Part shown: positions 32,450 to 40,677 of the stretch, piece by piece | Layout of the letters: each line of letters opens with the position of its first letter | Position numbering within the stretch: the stretch's first letter is position 1 | NCBI GenBank assembly: GCA_001994995.1 | Contig: MDJM01000047.1 | Span: 1 to 46,196, forward strand | Length of the DNA: 46,196 nucleotides | Reading direction: 5' to 3' | Source: Candidatus Parepulonipiscium sp. PG-Nuni2H_MBin01 | GTDB lineage: Bacteria > Bacillota > Clostridia > Lachnospirales > Cellulosilyticaceae | Program-made: the position numbers and the translations under genes | The notes under the pieces: generated by a model | Told to the model about the DNA's origin: nothing | The model's database searches: none | What the model saw: the letters and a program-made list of their open reading frames with translations, nothing else

Positions 32450-34555
32450 ATGTTACTGATTGGCGATAAATTTACTCAGCTAAATAAAGAAAAATTAACT
32501 ATTAGGAAAGAGCATTTTACGAGGTTATTAGAGCAGTGCCAAACTTACTTTGGACAACCGATGGATGAAGAACATCCCCAAACGAGTATTACGTATATGG
32601 GAGTTGCTGCAGCGAATTTAAGCTTAGCTTATAGGTTAACAAAACAGGAGCAATATTTAGATGAAGCGAAGAGGTGGATTTTCACTGCATGCAACTATGA
32701 CTGCTGGGGGTATGGCTTTCTTGTGGATGTGGACCTTAGCGCATCATGGTTATTATTTGGATTTGGTTTATCATATGACTGGATTGGAGATAATCTTAGT
32801 ACGGATGAGAGGAATATAATTCTTAATAAACTAATTTTACAATGCCATAAAATATTTAATTATGGAGAAGAAAACCGTGGAAACTGCTGGTCCACAGATT
32901 ATTGGCAAAATCATAATTGGATTAACTATACGGGAATATTAACTGCTGCATATGCTATTTTACCGAAATATCCTGAGGCGCAAACTTGGATTGATGCTAT
33001 TGAAGATAATTTTGCCAAAGTATTTGAATGGATGCCTCATGATGGGAGTAATTATGAAGGCACAGGTTACTGGCGATATGCGATTAACTTCTTTTTAGCG
33101 GCGGCTGAAATGATACGTCAACATAGCGGTAAAGATTTTTTTAAAACGCCATTTTTAGAAAATACTTTTTACTATAGATTATATCAGTCAGCTCCAAACT
33201 GGGAAGAGAACATAAATTTTGCAGACGTACACGACAGACGTAGCTCTCATAGCATTTCGGCATATTATAAATTTGCTACAGAATACAATAATGGATATGC
33301 GCAGTGGTTAGCAGAGCTTGTAAGGAAAAACTTTTTATTTAGAGAGGCATATCAGAGTAAAATTTTTCCTGGCATTATGCCAGAAGCATTTTTAGAATAT
33401 ATTTGGTATAATCCAGAAATAGAGCCTAAAGAGCCGTTTGATTTGCCACTAACTAGGTTTTTCCCAGATTTAGGCTTAGCTGTAATCCGCTCATCATGGG
33501 ATAGAGACGCTATACATTTCTCAATCAAATCAAGCCCTGCAGGAGGACATGCACAGTGGACGAAATCTTGGGAGCTGGATAAGGAGAATAATTGGCGCAC
33601 AAGAAGTTTAACGCATTACCATGTGGATTTTAATAGTTTTATACTAATAGCGCATGATAGCAATCTAGCGATAGATGAAGGATTCCACCGTACATCTAAA
33701 GCTAAAGTGCATAATATGATTACGGTGGATAATACAGGGTGCGTGGGAGAAAAGATTTGGGAAAACAGCAGTTTAGCTGACCCGCAGTTGTTTGATTTAA
33801 ATTGCAAAGGTATTTATAATGTGTGGAAAGATGTGCCAGAGGATGCAACTGCTGAAGTTTTAGATTTTATTAGCCAAAATGGTTTTACGTATTATTGTGC
33901 TAATTCTCATAAATTTTACTATCCTGAGATGAAGTTAGTAAAAAATGTCCGCAACGTTATATATAGCGAACAAGGGTACTTTATTATGTTAGACGATTTG
34001 CATAGCGATTTAGACCATACTTACACATGGAGGTTACATTCAGAGCAATTTGCAAAGAAGAATAAAGAAGGCGTATATACTATAAAAAATGGTAAAGGGG
34101 CACTAAATATTTATCCTATCTTGCCAACGGATATGGTTACTAATGTAGAGGAAACTGTTATTAATGAGATTATGACACCACAACGCCCTAATGATGTTAG
34201 AAATATTGTGCTTAAAACTTTATGTATGGAGAATAATCCAAGGCAGAATAACGTATTGTTTTTAAATATTTTAGAGCCTATTTCTAGTTTTGATGATACT
34301 AAGATGAGTATTGATAAAATTGATGGACTTGTGGGGGTTCATATTACTAAAGGAGAATTAGTGGAAACGTTTATATACTCTGAAGATGTGGCTGTAGATA
34401 CAGATGATATAAAAACGGATGCGATTTGGGTATCGGTAGTTAGAAACGGTGGTAAGGTTGTTAAATATGCAATATATAAAGGAACATATTTAGTTGTAAA
34501 CTCACAACAGATTTATAAGTCTGATAAAATTGAAACAGCTTTTGTTACTGTTTAA
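32450..34555 (+). CDS. Heparinase II/III-like polysaccharide lyase, cytoplasmic
   Basis: The 701-aa product has an N-terminal (alpha/alpha) toroid typical of PL families with heparinase II/III-like domains (DLSASWLLFGFGLSYDWIG near 100, WQNHNWINYTGILTAAYAIL near 150, YEGTGYWRYAINFFL near 190). An anti-parallel beta-sandwich follows (from ~340: DLGLAVIRSSWDRD, SLTHYHVDFNSFILIAHDSN, HRTSKAKVHNMITVDN). NHNW, EGTGYWRY and HYHVDFNSF hold the expected catalytic-type Asn/His/Tyr residues. No signal peptide, so it acts on imported oligosaccharides of uronate-containing polymers (glycosaminoglycan or algal); the substrate is not determined. GGAGG fixes the ATG at 32450. It pairs with the upstream SDR; no transporter or kinase is nearby. 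Confidence 0.85.
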   Translation: MLLIGDKFTQLNKEKLTIRKEHFTRLLEQCQTYFGQPMDEEHPQTSITYMGVAAANLSLAYRLTKQEQYLDEAKRWIFTACNYDCWGYGFLVDVDLSASWLLFGFGLSYDWIGDNLSTDERNIILNKLILQCHKIFNYGEENRGNCWSTDYWQNHNWINYTGILTAAYAILPKYPEAQTWIDAIEDNFAKVFEWMPHDGSNYEGTGYWRYAINFFLAAAEMIRQHSGKDFFKTPFLENTFYYRLYQSAPNWEENINFADVHDRRSSHSISAYYKFATEYNNGYAQWLAELVRKNFLFREAYQSKIFPGIMPEAFLEYIWYNPEIEPKEPFDLPLTRFFPDLGLAVIRSSWDRDAIHFSIKSSPAGGHAQWTKSWELDKENNWRTRSLTHYHVDFNSFILIAHDSNLAIDEGFHRTSKAKVHNMITVDNTGCVGEKIWENSSLADPQLFDLNCKGIYNVWKDVPEDATAEVLDFISQNGFTYYCANSHKFYYPEMKLVKNVRNVIYSEQGYFIMLDDLHSDLDHTYTWRLHSEQFAKKNKEGVYTIKNGKGALNIYPILPTDMVTNVEETVINEIMTPQRPNDVRNIVLKTLCMENNPRQNNVLFLNILEPISSFDDTKMSIDKIDGLVGVHITKGELVETFIYSEDVAVDTDDIKTDAIWVSVVRNGGKVVKYAIYKGTYLVVNSQQIYKSDKIETAFVTV

Positions 34556-34606
34556 ACACAAATAATTAAACACAAATAAGTTATAAAATACACATAACAT
34601 ACACTT

Positions 34607-34642
34607 AAAACTCTAAAGGCGAAAAACTTTTAGAGTTTTTTT
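34607..34642 (+). terminator. Terminator after the lyase gene
   Basis: An 11-bp stem AAAACTCTAAA/TTTAGAGTTTT with an 11-nt loop ends in a T run. It closes the SDR-lyase unit. Confidence 0.8.
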
Positions 34643-34745
34643 GCGTTTTAATGTATAAAGCATAAAAAAACAGGCAACACTCTGGAAAATATCAAATTAA
34701 GTATTTTATTACAAATGGGTTAAGGCCTAAAGAAAGGAGTTTTTT

Positions 34746-35147
34746 ATGACAGCAAGAAATTATGGTTTTACTTTATTAGAACTTATGATAGTAGTTATTA
34801 TCATAGGTATAGTTGCTACAATGGTTAGTCCACAACTTATTAACGTTGCAAATGAAACATCGTTAAAATCAGATATCCAAGCAGCTCAAGCACTTCAAAA
34901 TATGATAGATATGTATGTTGCAAATGGCAATAGTCTTGGAGATACTTCAATAGCTGGGATTTGCCAAACACTCGCTACAGCCAGTTATCTTAGTTCTAAA
35001 GATTTCGGTACAGATGGATTAAATTTAAGATTAGATGGAAATCAATTAACTTATTCCGAATCAGATGGGGTTAAGTTATCAGTTTCTAGTGAATATTTAG
35101 ATTTAGTAGAAAATCTTGATGATATTCAAAGATTGTGGATTAATTAA
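34746..35147 (+). CDS. Type IV prepilin / major pseudopilin
   Basis: The 133-aa product has a class III (prepilin) leader, YG followed by FTLLELMIVVIIIGIVATMV, with cleavage after Gly at residue 7 and Glu at mature position 5. The soluble part (~105 aa) is short, with an acidic C terminus (SEYLDLVENLDDIQRLW). It resembles ComGC/GspG-type pilins. It is the first gene of the pilus operon and follows AAAGGAG. Its stop overlaps the next start (TAATG), so translation is coupled. Which pilin is the main fibre subunit cannot be told from sequence, but position and length favour this one. Confidence 0.88.
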   Translation: MTARNYGFTLLELMIVVIIIGIVATMVSPQLINVANETSLKSDIQAAQALQNMIDMYVANGNSLGDTSIAGICQTLATASYLSSKDFGTDGLNLRLDGNQLTYSESDGVKLSVSSEYLDLVENLDDIQRLWIN

Positions 35148-35644
35148 TGAGAGATAATCAAGGGTTTACCGTACTAGAGTGCGTAATAGCCTGCTCATTA
35201 GTAGGGGTTGTGTTAATTGGAATAAATAGATTATCTATTAGCGCATTTGATGTGTATAACTCTCATTTAAGCGCTATAGAATTGGATAATAAAGCAGATA
35301 TGGTATATTATGCGCTTAAAAATAGGATTGAAAATGCGCAGACTCTCGTGTTTAATACGTCTCCTAATGGGGTTTTAAATTATGAGGATGAAATAGTAGA
35401 TAATCAATTTAGCTCAGTACGGCTATATTATTATGACGATGCTAGCTCTATATCACTATATTATAGCTCTTTGCAAGGTAACTTAAGTTACTCTACACAA
35501 GTTGTGCAAGAGGATATTAGTAGCATGAGGGTGAATAAAAAAGCTAATAGTGCAGTAGTAACAATATCGTATCAGTTTAGAAATTCGGATGAGGTTTATT
35601 ATTATGTTGTAGATTTAAGTAATAAGGGTGTGCGCGATGGGTAA
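35147..35644 (+). CDS. Minor prepilin (PilW/GspJ-like)
   Basis: The 165-aa product has a prepilin leader QG followed by FTVLECVIACSLVGVVLI, with Glu at mature position 5 and a Cys beside it. The soluble domain (NKADMVYYALKNRIENAQT, then beta strands around YYYDDASSISLYYSS) has the layout of PilW/GspJ-type minor pilins. Its start overlaps the previous stop and its end overlaps the next gene by 8 nt. Minor pilins prime fibre assembly at the tip. Confidence 0.82.
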   Translation: MRDNQGFTVLECVIACSLVGVVLIGINRLSISAFDVYNSHLSAIELDNKADMVYYALKNRIENAQTLVFNTSPNGVLNYEDEIVDNQFSSVRLYYYDDASSISLYYSSLQGNLSYSTQVVQEDISSMRVNKKANSAVVTISYQFRNSDEVYYYVVDLSNKGVRDG

Positions 35645-36833
35645 AACAATTATGGTACAAATTAATAGAAATAGTTATACTATACAAATTAATAGACTAC
35701 ACACTAAAACTTATCAAGTTATTACTAATTTGATTGATGATTTTAAAACTACGTTAGCTGAGTTAGTATCAACGTATAAGTTAAAAAATAATAAAATGAT
35801 AGTTTATTTAAATGAAGAGCTAGTAACTTATAAGGTTGTAAATGTATATGCGCGTAATAGGCAGCATGTACCTAAATTATTGATATATAATCAGAAAGAT
35901 TATTTAAATATAGATAAAATGACACTTGATTATAAAATAATTGGTAGGGATATTTCTAAGGAAAAGTTTAAAGTGCAGCTGGTGGGTATACCAGATAAGC
36001 TAACGACTGAGTTAGTGAGTATAACTAAAAGCTTTAATTTTAGGTTAAAACTTATTACTACTAAAGGACTAATATTTATTAAGCAGTTTTCTAATACAAG
36101 TGATATATATATCGTTATTGATAAATATGAAAATTTGTTTGCAGTACAAAATAAAAGCATTATATACACTATGCAAAATATTGATAATTTACCTTATTTA
36201 ATTAATGCTCTGCAGCAATATAGTAATAAGCAACTAAAAGCGATTGTGGTTGATAAACAATTAAAAACTGAGTTTGAAACATCACATCAAATCATTCGTA
36301 AAAATTTTAAATTTTTTAAGTATGTTAAGCCTTGGAATTTAATACCCCGCGTTGAGCAGAAACAGGTTAAGACTAATCAATTTCGTAAAGTTATAGCGGT
36401 AGAAACTGCTGTATTTCTTGTAGCTACAATAATAATTCCGTGCATTCAAATATTGGCTAAGCATCAGCAAATTATTGATATTGAAACTAATATTAATAGC
36501 GATAAGTTTACAGAGGCTAGTTTAGTTTTATATCAGTTAACTCAAGAACATCATCAACAACAAATTTATAACGAAAAAATTCAATATTTAAATAGTTATT
36601 CGTTAATTAATCCTGCTAGTATTGAGGTTATTACGGCTTCTGCAAACTCTTACGTTACAATTACGCGCTTAAGTGTTAATAGTAACATTCAAATTGATTT
36701 GGAAGGGACGTATACGTCGCATAGTAAGTTAATGGAATATATAGAAATATTAGAAACTCAAATTAATAATATTAAAATTGAGATTAATCAGGTTAATAAT
36801 TCGTTTTCAATAAGCGGTAGTATTATGTATTAA
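35637..36833 (+). CDS. PilM-PilN fusion (GspL-like) pilus assembly-platform protein
   Basis: The 398-aa product has an N-terminal ~240-residue cytoplasmic part of PilM/GspL actin-like type, strongly diverged. It then has the PilN-type start PWNLIPRVEQKQ near residue 235, a transmembrane helix (AVETAVFLVATIIIPCIQIL, ~255-275), a coiled segment, and a C-terminal ferredoxin-like domain (NSYVTITRLSVNSNIQIDLEG near 340). PilM, PilN and PilO form the inner-membrane alignment platform. Fusion of PilM with PilN mimics GspL. No ATP-binding motifs of PilM were recognised, so the fold call is moderate. ATG at 35637 overlaps the previous gene. PilO-like follows 13 nt later. Confidence 0.7.
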   Translation: MGKTIMVQINRNSYTIQINRLHTKTYQVITNLIDDFKTTLAELVSTYKLKNNKMIVYLNEELVTYKVVNVYARNRQHVPKLLIYNQKDYLNIDKMTLDYKIIGRDISKEKFKVQLVGIPDKLTTELVSITKSFNFRLKLITTKGLIFIKQFSNTSDIYIVIDKYENLFAVQNKSIIYTMQNIDNLPYLINALQQYSNKQLKAIVVDKQLKTEFETSHQIIRKNFKFFKYVKPWNLIPRVEQKQVKTNQFRKVIAVETAVFLVATIIIPCIQILAKHQQIIDIETNINSDKFTEASLVLYQLTQEHHQQQIYNEKIQYLNSYSLINPASIEVITASANSYVTITRLSVNSNIQIDLEGTYTSHSKLMEYIEILETQINNIKIEINQVNNSFSISGSIMY

Positions 36834-36846
36834 AACGGAGGGAGCT

Positions 36847-37275
36847 ATGGATAAAGCGATTATTGTAGTACAACTAGTTTGCCTAATGGTGTTGTATCCT
36901 TTATTAATGGATAGAAAAGATGAATTAGACAATTTAATTGTGAATAAAAATATAGAATTAGAAAGACTTACGAAAATTGCAAGTAATGATATAAATTACT
37001 TAGTAGAACAACAAAATAATTTACTTCCTAAAGATGAAGGAATAACTAAGCAAACAGATAATTTACTTAATCCATTAATTACCAGTATTAATCCTATTAC
37101 TACTAATTATTTAGATATAGGCGTTATTGAGAGGGAATATGAAGTTTCGTTTACAGGGCCTATTCTTAAGGCTATTGAGAGTATCCAGAATGTGTATCCG
37201 CTTACTAAGGTGGGATATATTGATTGGCGAACTGATGGTAAGATGAGAATTTTGGTGTATACCGATGATAAATAA
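36847..37275 (+). CDS. PilO-like pilus assembly protein
   Basis: The 142-aa product has one N-terminal transmembrane helix (AIIVVQLVCLMVLYPLLM, residues ~4-21), a coiled-coil stretch (DELDNLIVNKNIELERLTK), and a small C-terminal alpha/beta domain ending in TKVGYIDWRTDGKMRILVY. Gene order after a PilN-like domain, size and topology fit PilO/GspM. Identity is by context more than motif. GGAGGG precedes the ATG. It overlaps the next gene by 11 nt. Confidence 0.65.
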   Translation: MDKAIIVVQLVCLMVLYPLLMDRKDELDNLIVNKNIELERLTKIASNDINYLVEQQNNLLPKDEGITKQTDNLLNPLITSINPITTNYLDIGVIEREYEVSFTGPILKAIESIQNVYPLTKVGYIDWRTDGKMRILVYTDDK

Positions 37276-37747
37276 TAAAGGGTTAACGTATATGGAGCTG
37301 TTATGTAGTGCGGTTATTGTAATTGTATCTTTTAGTATTTTTTTACGTAGCACTTCGTCTAGTATGATTATTGCAAATCATGCGTATGACACTAATCAAT
37401 TGTTAATGCTAGGCAGTGAATTGATGATGGTAATAAATGCTAATAAAAATGTAATAGAAAATACAAGTTTTTCTGATTTTAATACGTTATTATATGAATT
37501 ATACGGTAGTACAGTTGCTCAAGATAGATATGATCTGGATAAGTACGATTATCATGTAGCAATAGTAAATACAAGTGGTAATGCTAGTAGAATAATTAGT
37601 ACAGCACAAAGTAGGTTTAATATAGAAGAGATTTTTAAAGATGCACAAATTAACCTTCCTGCGCCATTAGAAAATACAAAATTAATTGTAGTTAATGCTA
37701 TGGCTAAAGATTATGAAGGGAGTGCAGTATATTTTGGACTATTTTAA
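37265..37747 (+). CDS. Minor prepilin-like protein
   Basis: The 160-aa product has the leader MINNKG followed by LTYMELLCSAVIVIVSFSIFL, a prepilin-type N terminus in which the +1 residue is Leu rather than Phe; Glu at mature position 5 is kept. The soluble part has no recognised domain. It overlaps both neighbours, so it is translated from the polycistronic pilus mRNA. A PilV-like minor pilin is the likely assignment. Confidence 0.75.
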   Translation: MINNKGLTYMELLCSAVIVIVSFSIFLRSTSSSMIIANHAYDTNQLLMLGSELMMVINANKNVIENTSFSDFNTLLYELYGSTVAQDRYDLDKYDYHVAIVNTSGNASRIISTAQSRFNIEEIFKDAQINLPAPLENTKLIVVNAMAKDYEGSAVYFGLF

Positions 37748-38468
37748 AACTAAGAGCAATCAAGGCGGTACTTTGATTAATGTTATGGTATTAGGCACTG
37801 TGCTTAGCATATTAATGCTATCTATGTATAATATTAATGCTCAAAATATAGCTGAGGTAGAAATTAACCAATTTATGTTACAGCTAAATGCTTTGCTAGA
37901 TACAATCTCTCCTAAATTTTTAGAATACTTAAATGAAATAGTTATAGATGAGCTAGAAAATAAAACATATATAGTAACACAAGACGAATTAGGAGAGGTA
38001 GATGAACTAACTAAAGAGGACGTAGCACAGATGGTGTTAGAGGATATGCGAACGGTAATACAACAAAACATGGATAGTAGTTTTAGCTGGAGCTGGTATT
38101 TGGCTGATACACAAATATATATGAGTGCTTCGTTATATACAGCACAAAGTGTTGTGGACAAATTAGGTGTGGATGGTGCATTTATATACTTACTGCCTAG
38201 AGTTATTTTAAATTCAACATCGCGCTCGTCAACGGCAATTTTTGGTATAACGGATAATTTAGAATATGAAATTGTCATTGAAGAAATCCATGTTTATAAT
38301 ACCGACGAAAATATTACTAGCGACATACAAACGGTTGATAGCGCTACACAAATTCCCGTTAATATCGATGAATCTACTTCTTATACTGAAGATGAAATTA
38401 TAGTTACAACAATAACAGAAATTACAATTAAGACACTTCCGACTATTATATTATTAAGCGAATACTAA
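37734..38468 (+). CDS. PilX/PilK-like minor pilus component
   Basis: The ~244-aa product has an N-terminal QGGTLINVMVLGTVLSILMLSMYN hydrophobic segment, which recalls the pilin-like N terminus of PilX/GspK (no Glu5). The rest is an acidic extracytoplasmic domain with no cysteine, ending in a Thr/Ile-rich segment. The start is uncertain: TTG at 37734 follows AAGGGAG by 11 nt, while in-frame ATGs at 37695 and 37713 have no site and would place a charged tail before the helix. Position between a minor pilin and the YqeG gene supports the pilus role. Confidence is moderate. Confidence 0.65.
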   Translation: MDYFKTKSNQGGTLINVMVLGTVLSILMLSMYNINAQNIAEVEINQFMLQLNALLDTISPKFLEYLNEIVIDELENKTYIVTQDELGEVDELTKEDVAQMVLEDMRTVIQQNMDSSFSWSWYLADTQIYMSASLYTAQSVVDKLGVDGAFIYLLPRVILNSTSRSSTAIFGITDNLEYEIVIEEIHVYNTDENITSDIQTVDSATQIPVNIDESTSYTEDEIIVTTITEITIKTLPTIILLSEY

Positions 38469-38527
38469 AAGGCTATTGTGTAACTAGGCTCATATAAGTT
38501 ATAATCTACAAAGAAAGGAAGTGTGAT

Positions 38528-39031
38528 ATGAAACGATGGCTTTATCCACAACAATACGTAACATCTATATATGACGTAGATTACGAACAGTTAAAACAGC
38601 AAGGAATTAAGGGGTTAATATTTGATATTGACAATACACTAGTACCTTACCATGTAAAGGAACCAACGCAAGAGATAGTGGATTTAATAATAAATTTAAA
38701 AGATAAAGGATTTAGAATAACGCTAGTATCTAATAATACAAGAATTAGAGTTCTAAGGTTTAATCAGCAACTAAAGTTAAATGCTATATATAACGCTTAT
38801 AAACCTAGAAGATTAAATTTACATCAAGCTATTGAGCGAATGAAACTTAAAGCTTCACAAGTTGCAATAATAGGGGACCAAATTTTTACTGATATATTAG
38901 GAGGAAATAGAGCCGGCATTCATACTATTCTAGTGCAGCCCGTAAGTGAGAAAGATGAGCCTATTACAAAAATTAAACGTGGGGTGGAGAAGAAGATAAT
39001 AGAACAGTATGTAAAATCAATATCACAATAA
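38528..39031 (+). CDS. yqeG: YqeG family HAD phosphatase
   Basis: The 167-aa product matches the YqeG/GEP4-like HAD IIIA family: the nucleophile motif LIFDIDNTLVPYHV near residue 32 (catalytic Asp), VSNNTRIRV near 62, YKPRRLNL near 91, and the acidic IIGDQIFTDILGGNRAG near 115. Family members dephosphorylate lipids (phosphatidylglycerophosphate in GEP4) or act in ribosome-related pathways; the substrate here is unknown. YqeG is often next to aroE in Firmicutes. Here it is inside the pilus operon and 540 nt before the aro operon. AAAGGAAG precedes the ATG. Confidence 0.88.
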   Translation: MKRWLYPQQYVTSIYDVDYEQLKQQGIKGLIFDIDNTLVPYHVKEPTQEIVDLIINLKDKGFRITLVSNNTRIRVLRFNQQLKLNAIYNAYKPRRLNLHQAIERMKLKASQVAIIGDQIFTDILGGNRAGIHTILVQPVSEKDEPITKIKRGVEKKIIEQYVKSISQ

Positions 39032-39033
39032 TT

Positions 39034-39450
39034 ATGAATAAAGGATTTACATTGATTGAATTGCTAATTGTAACTTTACTTATTTTTTGTATTGGTACAT
39101 TTAGCATGTTAGGTTTAGATTATATAAATAATTTAAAATTTGATGTTGTAGTAGATGAAATTTACAATGCATTTAGCCAAGCTAGAAGTATTTCTTATGC
39201 AGCAGGTTGCAGCGCATCTTTAACTTACAGCTACTCAACGCATTCAGTAACGATAGCGTGTTCAGGATATGAGACTACAGTTATAAAGTTACCATCTTTC
39301 GTGCAAGCTAACTTAAACGTATCTGCGCTTAGGTTTAACGGAAACGTTTCACCATCTAACGCAGGAACGTTTACTATGATAAATACGTTAACTAATAGAA
39401 CAAAATCAATTACACTAAGACCAGTGAGTGGAAAAATCACATTGTATTAA
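39034..39450 (+). CDS. Type II pseudopilin / prepilin, GspH-like
   Basis: The 138-aa product has a prepilin leader KG followed by FTLIELLIVTLLIFCIGTFSM with Glu at mature position 5. The soluble domain is beta-rich with two cysteines (GCSASLTY, IACSGYET) that may form a disulfide, and ends in RPVSGKITLY, which fits GspH/FimT or ComGD-type minor pilins. It starts 2 nt after yqeG with no ribosome-binding site, so translational coupling is likely. It is the last gene of the pilus operon and is followed by the aro promoter. Confidence 0.82.
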   Translation: MNKGFTLIELLIVTLLIFCIGTFSMLGLDYINNLKFDVVVDEIYNAFSQARSISYAAGCSASLTYSYSTHSVTIACSGYETTVIKLPSFVQANLNVSALRFNGNVSPSNAGTFTMINTLTNRTKSITLRPVSGKITLY

Positions 39451-39457
39451 ATAGTAC

Positions 39458-39485
39458 TTGACATCTCTAAGTAATGCTATATAAT
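39458..39485 (+). promoter_or_regulatory. Sigma-A promoter upstream of aroF
   Basis: TTGACA (39458-39463) and TATAAT (39480-39485) with a 16-nt spacer: a strong promoter 8 nt after the last pilin gene. A terminator-like hairpin lies between it and aroF. Confidence 0.8.
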
Positions 39486-39506
39486 CAAAATATGACAATA
39501 TGATAA

Positions 39507-39536
39507 AAGGCTCATCTCTATGAGCCTTATTTTTTT
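39507..39536 (+). terminator. Terminator hairpin between the aro promoter and aroF
   Basis: A perfect 9-bp stem AAGGCTCAT/ATGAGCCTT (39507-39515, 39520-39528), loop CTCT, then T run. It is downstream of the promoter at 39458-39485 by about 20 nt of transcript. It can terminate pilin transcription, but also would stop most aro transcripts unless read-through is regulated. No alternative antiterminator was found by eye. Confidence 0.7.
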
Positions 39537-39574
39537 ATCAGCTTGTAATATTATTATAGAGGAGATTGTTTATT

Positions 39575-40594
39575 ATGATAGTAATTTTAAAAAAGAGTAT
39601 AACACCAGATGAAATTGATGCGTTGGTTAATAGAATTAGAGCGTTTGGAGTAGACGCGCAAATATCAGAAGGAACGGGACAAACTGTAATTGGGTTGATT
39701 GGGGACACCACTAAAGTTGACCGTTGTAGTCTGCAAGCTAATAAGTATGTTGAGAGAGTTATGTTAGTTCAGGAACCATTTAAAAGAGCTAATCGTAGAT
39801 TTAAAGAAGAAAATAGTGTTATTAATATTAGTAATAAGACTACAGTTGGTGCATCGGCGTTAACTATGATTGCTGGCCCATGTTCTGTTGAGTCTGAGGA
39901 ACAAATAGTAGGTATTGCTAAAGAGGTTAAAAGATTGGGAGCTACTGCATTAAGAGGTGGGGCTTTTAAACCTAGAACGTCTCCATATAGTTTCCAAGGC
40001 CTTGAGTTAGAAGGGCTAGAGCTATTAAAAATTGCTAGAGCGGAGACTGGATTACCTATTGTTACAGAGATTATGTCTACTAGTATGATTGATAAATTTG
40101 TTGATGATGTAGATGTTATACAAGTTGGCGCAAGAAATATGCAAAATTTTGATTTATTAAAACAATTAGGTACTATTGATAAGCCTATTTTGTTAAAAAG
40201 AGGTTTGGCAGCGACTATCGAAGAATGGTTGATGTCTGCTGAATATATTATGTCAGGTGGAAATGATAATGTTATTTTGTGTGAGCGTGGTATTCGTACG
40301 ATAGAAACGTTTACGAGAAATACACTTGATGTAAGTGCTATACCAGCAGTGAAGAAGTTAAGCCATTTACCAGTAATTGTTGACCCAAGTCATGCGGCTG
40401 GGATGGCTTGGATGGTGGACCCATTGTCTAAGGCAGCGATTGCGGTTGGGGCAGATGGATTGATTATTGAGGTTCATAATGACCCTGCAAATGCGCTTTG
40501 TGATGGACAGCAGTCTATTAAGCCAGAGGAGTTTGGAATTCTTGTTGATAAGTTAAGAGTGATTGCTTCTGTAGTTGATAGAGAGATTAAGTAA
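39575..40594 (+). CDS. aroF: 3-deoxy-7-phosphoheptulonate (DAHP) synthase, type I-beta
   Basis: DAHP synthase condenses phosphoenolpyruvate and erythrose 4-phosphate, the first step of the shikimate pathway. The 339-aa product has an N-terminal ferredoxin-like regulatory domain (~1-70), as in the Thermotoga enzyme, then the barrel: MIAGPCSVESEEQIVGIA near residue 105, LRGGAFKPRTSPYSFQG near 130, IQVGARNMQNFDLLK near 183, RGIRTIETFTRNTLD near 240, and VDPSHAAGM near 273. The N-terminal domain probably allows feedback inhibition by Phe or Tyr. AGAGGAG precedes the ATG at 39575; an in-frame TTG at 39566 is too close. First gene of the aro operon. Confidence 0.95.
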   Translation: MIVILKKSITPDEIDALVNRIRAFGVDAQISEGTGQTVIGLIGDTTKVDRCSLQANKYVERVMLVQEPFKRANRRFKEENSVINISNKTTVGASALTMIAGPCSVESEEQIVGIAKEVKRLGATALRGGAFKPRTSPYSFQGLELEGLELLKIARAETGLPIVTEIMSTSMIDKFVDDVDVIQVGARNMQNFDLLKQLGTIDKPILLKRGLAATIEEWLMSAEYIMSGGNDNVILCERGIRTIETFTRNTLDVSAIPAVKKLSHLPVIVDPSHAAGMAWMVDPLSKAAIAVGADGLIIEVHNDPANALCDGQQSIKPEEFGILVDKLRVIASVVDREIK

Positions 40595-40601
40595 TGTCTA
40601 G

Positions 40602-40640
40602 GAGCACTTAAGGCATTTGCTTTAGTGCTCTATATTTTAA
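40602..40640 (+). terminator. Imperfect hairpin between aroF and aroB
   Basis: A 7-bp outer stem GAGCACT/AGTGCTC (40602-40608, 40624-40630) with partial inner pairing is followed by TATATTTTAA. It may be a weak terminator or processing site, and the remaining aro genes may still be read through. Confidence 0.45.
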
Positions 40641-40677
40641 GTTAAAAGCCAGAGGTTTAGGAAAGGAAGAGTGTTAA

